This document shows, piece after piece, positions 5,901 through 9,331 of a stretch of DNA of 9,331 nt. How positions within the stretch are numbered: position 1 is the stretch's first letter; every line of letters begins with the position of its first letter. Below the pieces are notes generated by a model. The model was not told where the DNA came from. It worked only from the letters and a program-made list of their open reading frames with translations, and did no database searches. Origin of the DNA: Elusimicrobiota bacterium (GTDB taxonomy: Bacteria > Elusimicrobiota > Elusimicrobia > UBA1565); assembly GCA_003450735.1 (NCBI GenBank), contig DMEZ01000059.1, forward strand, positions 1-9,331, given 5' to 3'. A program made the position numbers and the translations under genes.

Positions 5901-8900
5901 GGGCGTCTCCTCCTCCAGCCGGGCCTTCACGCTGACCGGCCTGACGCCCTTCACCACCTACTACTTCGCCCTCCGGACGGAGGATCCCTTCAGCCTGCCG
6001 CCCTTCGCCGGACGCTGGCTCAAGGACGCCGGCAGGAACCTGAACCTCTCCAACTGGAGCGTGCCGACGTACATCCGGCAGGCGCCGGACGCGGTCACCG
6101 ACCTCACAGCCCTGGCCGGCTCGGCCGTGGGCTCGGTCGACCTCGCCTGGACGGCGCCGCGCAACCGCAACTTCACGACGCTCTCGCACTACGTCGTGCG
6201 CTTCGCGACGTACTCCGCGGCCCAGCTCGCCGGCGACACGACGGCCTGGTTCGACCAGACCTGGTCGAGCGCGACCACCCTCGCCCCGGTCAAGGCACCC
6301 GGCGCGCTGGAGACGCTGACCCTTACCGGCCTCGAGCCGGGCGAGCTGTTCTTCTTCATGGTGCGCGCCGTGGACCTCGCCGGCGAGTTGGCCCCGGCCG
6401 ACGCCCAGGCCTACGCCCTGCAGGCCCAGGCCCGCGCGAAGGGCATCGCCGGGGTCACGGACCTCACGGCGAGCCCCAACGGCGTCTCGGGCGCCGTGGA
6501 CCTGTCCTGGACCGAGCCGGGCCGCGCCCAGACGACCGCGCCTGAGCGCTACGCGGTCAAGGTCTCCACGCTCGGCCAGATCTCGACCGACGCGGAGTTC
6601 GCCTCGGCCCTCCCGCTCTCCGCCTTCTCGGCGACGGCCGTCCCGGCCCCCGGTGCGCCGACCTCCCGCCGCGTCCTCACCGTGCTGGGCCTCGACCCCT
6701 TCACCACCCACTACTTCGCACTGAGGGCCGAGGACTCGGGCGCGCTCGCCGGCCGCTGGCTGAGAAACGAGGCTGTCGGCCGCAACGCCGCCAACTTCAC
6801 GGTGCCGCAGTATGCCGCCTTCCCGCCGGAGAGCGTCACCGACCTGAGCGCCGTGACCGGAACGGCGGCCGGCACGGTCAGCCTCTCCTGGACGGCGCCG
6901 CGCAACCGCAACTACGCGGCCATCGCGCGCTACGAGCTGCGCTACGCCACCTATTCCGTCGCCGCCCTCTCCGGCGACACGACGGCCTGGTTCAACCTGA
7001 CCTGGGCGAGCGCGACCACCCTGGCTCCGGCCAAGGCCCCCGGCGCCCTCGAGAGCCTCGCCCTCACGGGCCTCGACGAGGGCGCGCTGGTCTTCTTCAT
7101 GGTCAAGTCCGTGGACGTCGCCGGCAGCGTCTCCTACGCGGACGCGAGGTCCTACGGCCCGCAGGCCCAGGCGCGCGCGAAGGGCATCGCTCCCGTGAGC
7201 GACCTGCGCGCCCAGCCCGGCGAGGCGTCCGGCAGCGTGGCCCTCACCTGGACGGAGCCCGGCCACGCCGGCACGACCATGCCCGAGCGCTACGTGATCC
7301 GGATCTCGACCGTGGGCAACATCTCCAACGACGCCGAGTTCGCCGCGGCACGCCCGCTCTCGGACTTCTCGCCGAGCGACGCTCCGGCCCCGGCCCTCTC
7401 GGCTTCAAGCCGGACCCTCCAGGTGCAGGGCCTGCAGGCCTTCACCACCTACTATTTCGCCCTGCGCCTCGAGGACTCCTCCGCTTTCGCCGGCGCCTGG
7501 CGCAGGGACGCGGCGAACAACCCGGCGAACTTCAGCGCGCCCAAGCACCTGGGCAACCCGCCGGACGCCATCACCGACCTGAGCGCCCTGCAGGGCTCCG
7601 GCGAGGGCGAGGTCGCCCTGTCCTGGACGGCGCCGCGCAACCAGAACTTCGCGGCCATCGCGCGCTATCAGGTCTACTACGCCGCGGTCCCGGCGGCGCA
7701 GCTGGGCGGCGTCGAGGCCTGGAGCGTCCTCGCGACCACCGCGGCCCTCTCCCCGGCCCGGGCCCCCGGCGCGCGCGAGACCCTGAGCGTCGGCGGGCTC
7801 GTCCCCTACGCCACCTACTACTTCATGGTCAAGTCCGTGGACGCGGCCGGCGACGTTTCGCCGGCCGACGCCCGCTCCTTCGGCCTCCAGGCGAACTCGA
7901 AGGCGAGGAACCTCGCGCCCGCCGTCCCGACCGGCCTGCGCGCCTACAGCGAGCTCAACAAGGCCCGGGTCGTGTGGAACGAGCTCTCCGGCGCCGGCAA
8001 GGGCCCGGACTTCCTGCGCTACCGGCTCTACCGCTCGACCGAGGAAGCCGGCGTCTTCGTCTTCGTCGCATCGACCACGGAGACCGTCTTCACCGACGCC
8101 CCGCTGAAGGCCTACACGACCTTCTACTTCCGCGTCAGCGCCGAGGATCGGGAAGGCCTGGAAAGCGCGCTCTCCTCCACGAACTCCGTGGTGCCCTTCA
8201 CCATCCCGCCGATGGAGCCCTTCGGCGTCCATGCGACGGGCGACGCCAACAACGTGACCCTCCACTGGTCGCCCACGACCCGCTTCTCGGACGGCACGCC
8301 CTTCACGAGCACCGCGCCGCCCGCGACCGATGAGCTGGTGGGCTACTACATCCTGCGCGCGACCCACCCCTGCGCGCCCTTCACCCTGCTCGACACGCAC
8401 CTCCTGGCCGCCAACGGGGCGGCGGAGCTGAGCCACACCGACGCGACCAACGGCGATGCGTACTACTATCAGGTCGAGTCCTACAACTCCGTGGGAGTCT
8501 CCACGACCCCGCTCATCATCACCGGCCTGGGAGACCACGCCTTCTACCTCGACGACTGCGCCTCCCGCGTCGTCATCCCGAAGGAGCAGACAAGCCAGCT
8601 CCTGAAGGGGACGAACGGCTACGAGCAGGACATCCGCATCTCCCGCCACCGCCTGCCCCAGCAGGTGGGCGGCAAGGTCCTGCAGGCCGTCGAGTTCGTC
8701 CCGATGCTGGGCGGCGTGACCCCGCTCAAGGACTTCCGCCTCGCGAAGCCCGTCCCCGTCATGCTGCACTTCGTGACCCAGGCCGGCCGGCCCGTGCCGC
8801 ACACCGGCATGCTCTCCGCCGCCGAGTGCCGCGCCCAGGCCGGCACCCTCGCCGCGGCCGAGGACCTCAAGAACCTCGGCATGTTCTGGAACAACGGCGT

Positions 8901-9297
8901 CGAGTTCAAGAAGCTCTACGGGAAGGTGGACGCGGCCGAGCAGACGGTCACGGTGGAGACGGTCAACCTCGGCCAGTTCCAGGTGCGCAGCATCGTCCGC
9001 GAGGCGGGCGTGACCTTCGACCTCTCGAACATCACGAGCCGCATCTTCACGCCGAACGGCGACGGCAAGAACGACGTGGTCCTCATGCGCTTCGACAACC
9101 CGAACCGCTCGGCCGTCGAAGGCAAGATCTTCGACCTGCGCGGCGCCTTCGTGGCGACGATGCAGGCCGGTCCCGACCCGAACACCCTGATGTGGGACGG
9201 GCGGATGAACGGGAGGACGGTCACGAGCGGCGTGTACCTCTACCAGGTGACGGGCGACGGGAAGACCTTCAACGGGACCGTGGTGGTGGCAAGATGA
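2914..9297 (+). CDS. Giant secreted multi-FN3 protein with FlgD-Ig/CHU_C-like C-terminal domain
   Basis: The protein has about 2,127 residues. A signal peptide ends near residue 44 (LPAAHA); the alternative start at 2938 would shorten its N-region. A short segment with FAITIQVKDNW follows, then about 15 FN3-like domains beginning near residues 66, 188, 318, 439, 563, 683, 812, 931, 1058, 1177, 1304, 1425, 1550, 1668 and 1765. Domains 2-13 alternate between type A (VTDL, WTEPG, FTTYYFALR) and type B (VTDL, WTAPRNRNF, DTTAWF, FFFMVKAVD); domain 1 is B-like, and 14-15 are divergent, more ordinary FN3. I see no cysteine before domain 15. A linker domain (about 1873-2020) has MFWNNGVEFKKLYGKVD and NLGQFQVRSI, and the last 85 residues carry FTPNGDGKND, IFDLRG, WDGRMNG, SGVYLYQV and GTVVVAR, as in FlgD Ig-like and gliding-motility C-terminal domains. 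A long surface stalk or adhesin is inferred; no enzyme motif is seen. Confidence 0.9.
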   Translation: MPERQERRMQPTAAHQGRRQARLMAAAWLLAASLLGAFLPAAHAAESQDRDGFAITIQVKDNWPPIPVTDLEAFPGSEGQALLQWHAPGHNENGPFSMRPVYAYDIRVATFSVLDLGGSHVQWFDRALPFVSPPPPLLPGSLQSALTGLEPGTTYYFGLKSADAEGNGSGVDLRTKDGTNQAQVGVRGIAAVTDLFAQPGTAIGTIDLAWSEPNRIGAIAPTSYDVRASSAGQISTAAEFASAKALSQFSPSTLPAEGQPGRRVQFTLTGLTPSATYYFAVRMQDSGAPAFTGFWSRSVSANLNPGNWAVAKYLPIQPDAITNLSALQAGVLGDVELTWTAPVVPSGVPVDHYVVKYNTASIADLGGDTTAWFNLFTSTTVILPGAVAGSSHTLFIPQMDSHYTYYFAAKSVDILGRSSLIDVQAASVAGQVKIKPFSVGNITDLAAAPGAASGDVQLTWTEPPSANLHAPARFVVKVATGLNIFDDAGFAAARPLAAFSGSTPPEPSYAEAAKAFVVTGLTPFTTYYFAVRLVDASDIGNNWNRSAGNNASNWSAPKHLHQAPDAVTDLSALAGAGYGEVALSWTAPRNRNFTTLSRYEVRYATYSVGALASDTTAWFDLTWSSATTLAPARAPSSRESLVLTGLAEGELYFFMVKAVDQAGDFSQADDASYALQAQARPKGIAGVTDLRASPNGASGSIDLAWTEPGRGAAAPPERYSIRVSTLGNLSTDAEFNSALLLASFSPTPLPAPGQAAAERTLTVTGLTPFTTYYFALRAEDSALPVNRFGRWSRAGGLNASNWALPQHLNLPPDAVTDLTAQTGTGSGEVALSWTAPRNRNFTALSHYVVHYATTSAAELGGDTTAWFNLTLASATTLGPAKAPGSRETLTLTALSQGELFFFMVKAVDLAGDASQADDQAYGLQAQARARGIAGVTDLRALPGAASGDVALSWTEPGRAGTTTQARYTLKASTSADIADDAAFAAAQVIAVSMPAPGVSSSSRAFTLTGLTPFTTYYFALRTEDPFSLPPFAGRWLKDAGRNLNLSNWSVPTYIRQAPDAVTDLTALAGSAVGSVDLAWTAPRNRNFTTLSHYVVRFATYSAAQLAGDTTAWFDQTWSSATTLAPVKAPGALETLTLTGLEPGELFFFMVRAVDLAGELAPADAQAYALQAQARAKGIAGVTDLTASPNGVSGAVDLSWTEPGRAQTTAPERYAVKVSTLGQISTDAEFASALPLSAFSATAVPAPGAPTSRRVLTVLGLDPFTTHYFALRAEDSGALAGRWLRNEAVGRNAANFTVPQYAAFPPESVTDLSAVTGTAAGTVSLSWTAPRNRNYAAIARYELRYATYSVAALSGDTTAWFNLTWASATTLAPAKAPGALESLALTGLDEGALVFFMVKSVDVAGSVSYADARSYGPQAQARAKGIAPVSDLRAQPGEASGSVALTWTEPGHAGTTMPERYVIRISTVGNISNDAEFAAARPLSDFSPSDAPAPALSASSRTLQVQGLQAFTTYYFALRLEDSSAFAGAWRRDAANNPANFSAPKHLGNPPDAITDLSALQGSGEGEVALSWTAPRNQNFAAIARYQVYYAAVPAAQLGGVEAWSVLATTAALSPARAPGARETLSVGGLVPYATYYFMVKSVDAAGDVSPADARSFGLQANSKARNLAPAVPTGLRAYSELNKARVVWNELSGAGKGPDFLRYRLYRSTEEAGVFVFVASTTETVFTDAPLKAYTTFYFRVSAEDREGLESALSSTNSVVPFTIPPMEPFGVHATGDANNVTLHWSPTTRFSDGTPFTSTAPPATDELVGYYILRATHPCAPFTLLDTHLLAANGAAELSHTDATNGDAYYYQVESYNSVGVSTTPLIITGLGDHAFYLDDCASRVVIPKEQTSQLLKGTNGYEQDIRISRHRLPQQVGGKVLQAVEFVPMLGGVTPLKDFRLAKPVPVMLHFVTQAGRPVPHTGMLSAAECRAQAGTLAAAEDLKNLGMFWNNGVEFKKLYGKVDAAEQTVTVETVNLGQFQVRSIVREAGVTFDLSNITSRIFTPNGDGKNDVVLMRFDNPNRSAVEGKIFDLRGAFVATMQAGPDPNTLMWDGRMNGRTVTSGVYLYQVTGDGKTFNGTVVVAR
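3475..7914 (+). repeat. Six tandem two-domain (A-B) FN3 super-repeats
   Basis: Each unit is one type A plus one type B FN3 domain, 729-754 bp long, starting near 3475, 4229, 4961, 5704, 6443 and 7186. Type A starts are marked by GIAGVTDL-like codons and type B starts by PDAVTDL-like codons. DNA is often nearly the same between units; for example the codons for LTPFTTYYFA recur at about 4474, 5209 and 5941. The blocks 4753-4807 and 6235-6289 match at 53 of 55 bases, 1,482 bp apart, which is exactly two units. Confidence 0.88.
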
Positions 9298-9305
9298 CGT
9301 CTATA

Positions 9306-9315
9306 GAGGAAGGGG
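9306..9315 (+). promoter_or_regulatory. Purine-rich ribosome binding site of the next gene
   Basis: GAGGAAGGGG ends two bases before the ATG at 9318; its AGGA part (9307-9310) is seven bases away. The gap to the preceding stop (9295-9297) is only 20 bases with no terminator, so the operon continues. Confidence 0.6.
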
Positions 9316-9317
9316 CC

Positions 9318-9331
9318 ATGAAAAAACTCAA
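9318..9331 (+). CDS. Start of a further gene in the same operon (partial)
   Basis: The visible codons read ATG AAA AAA CTC, giving MKKL, the usual start of a signal peptide. With the ribosome binding site before it, this is probably a real start of another exported protein. Nothing can be said about its function from four codons. The AAA codons are unlike the GC-ending codons preferred in the window, but such lysines are common in signal-peptide starts. Confidence 0.55.

Noticed and set aside
3279..6545. 1,088-codon plus-strand open frame in another frame inside the FN3 gene
   Set aside because: Low-complexity Arg/Pro/Gly-rich product and a start inside an FN3 domain; the FN3 frame is clearly the coding one.
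3475..7914. CRISPR or non-coding tandem repeat array
   Set aside because: The periodicity is about 740 bp, in frame, and encodes FN3 domains; there are no short direct repeats with unique spacers.
2641..8802. Long minus-strand open frames (2641-4320, 4411-7266, 7405-8802) opposite the FN3 gene
   Set aside because: Their products are arginine-, glycine- and alanine-rich without domains, and the repeats are shadows of the sense FN3 repeats. No ribosome binding site or separate gene context supports them.

Overview
The window is very GC-rich and reads as one strand of secreted-protein genes. All supported genes lie on the plus strand, closely spaced, and look like the middle of one operon. A Gram-negative-type or deep-branching bacterium is likely. 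My best guess for the phylum is Elusimicrobiota, because giant fibronectin type III (FN3) proteins with a gliding-motility/FlgD-like C-terminus next to small exported paralogs fit my memory of such genomes. That is inference; no marker gene is present.

Layout. Positions 1-39 are the last codons of a small exported protein. Positions 40-418 are a long non-coding gap with several perfect or near-perfect hairpins. Positions 419-1090 and 1263-1937 are two full paralogs of the same unrecognised family, each with a signal peptide and a mature part of about 197 residues, about 85% identical to each other. Their leaders share short motifs. Positions 1949-2869 encode an exported protein with two immunoglobulin-like beta domains, whose ribosome binding site overlaps the stop of the preceding gene. 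Positions 2914-9297 encode a giant exported protein of about 2,127 residues: 15 FN3-like domains, a linker domain, and a C-terminal domain of the FlgD-Ig/CHU_C kind. A further gene starts at 9318 and runs out of the window.

Working model (inference). The small paralogs look like multi-copy surface or fibre subunits. The two-Ig-domain protein resembles, in architecture only, periplasmic PapD-type chaperones or the DUF916/DUF3324 partners of WxL proteins. The giant FN3 protein would be a long surface stalk or adhesin. The small proteins and the giant protein share an alternating hydrophobic strand (ITIQ) near the mature N-terminus. No usher, secretion channel or enzyme is in the window, so the system is a hypothesis.

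The main points for a second look are the candidate assembly system, the ordered two-domain (and probably four-domain) periodicity of the FN3 array, the mosaic identity of the small paralogs, and the structured leaders between them.
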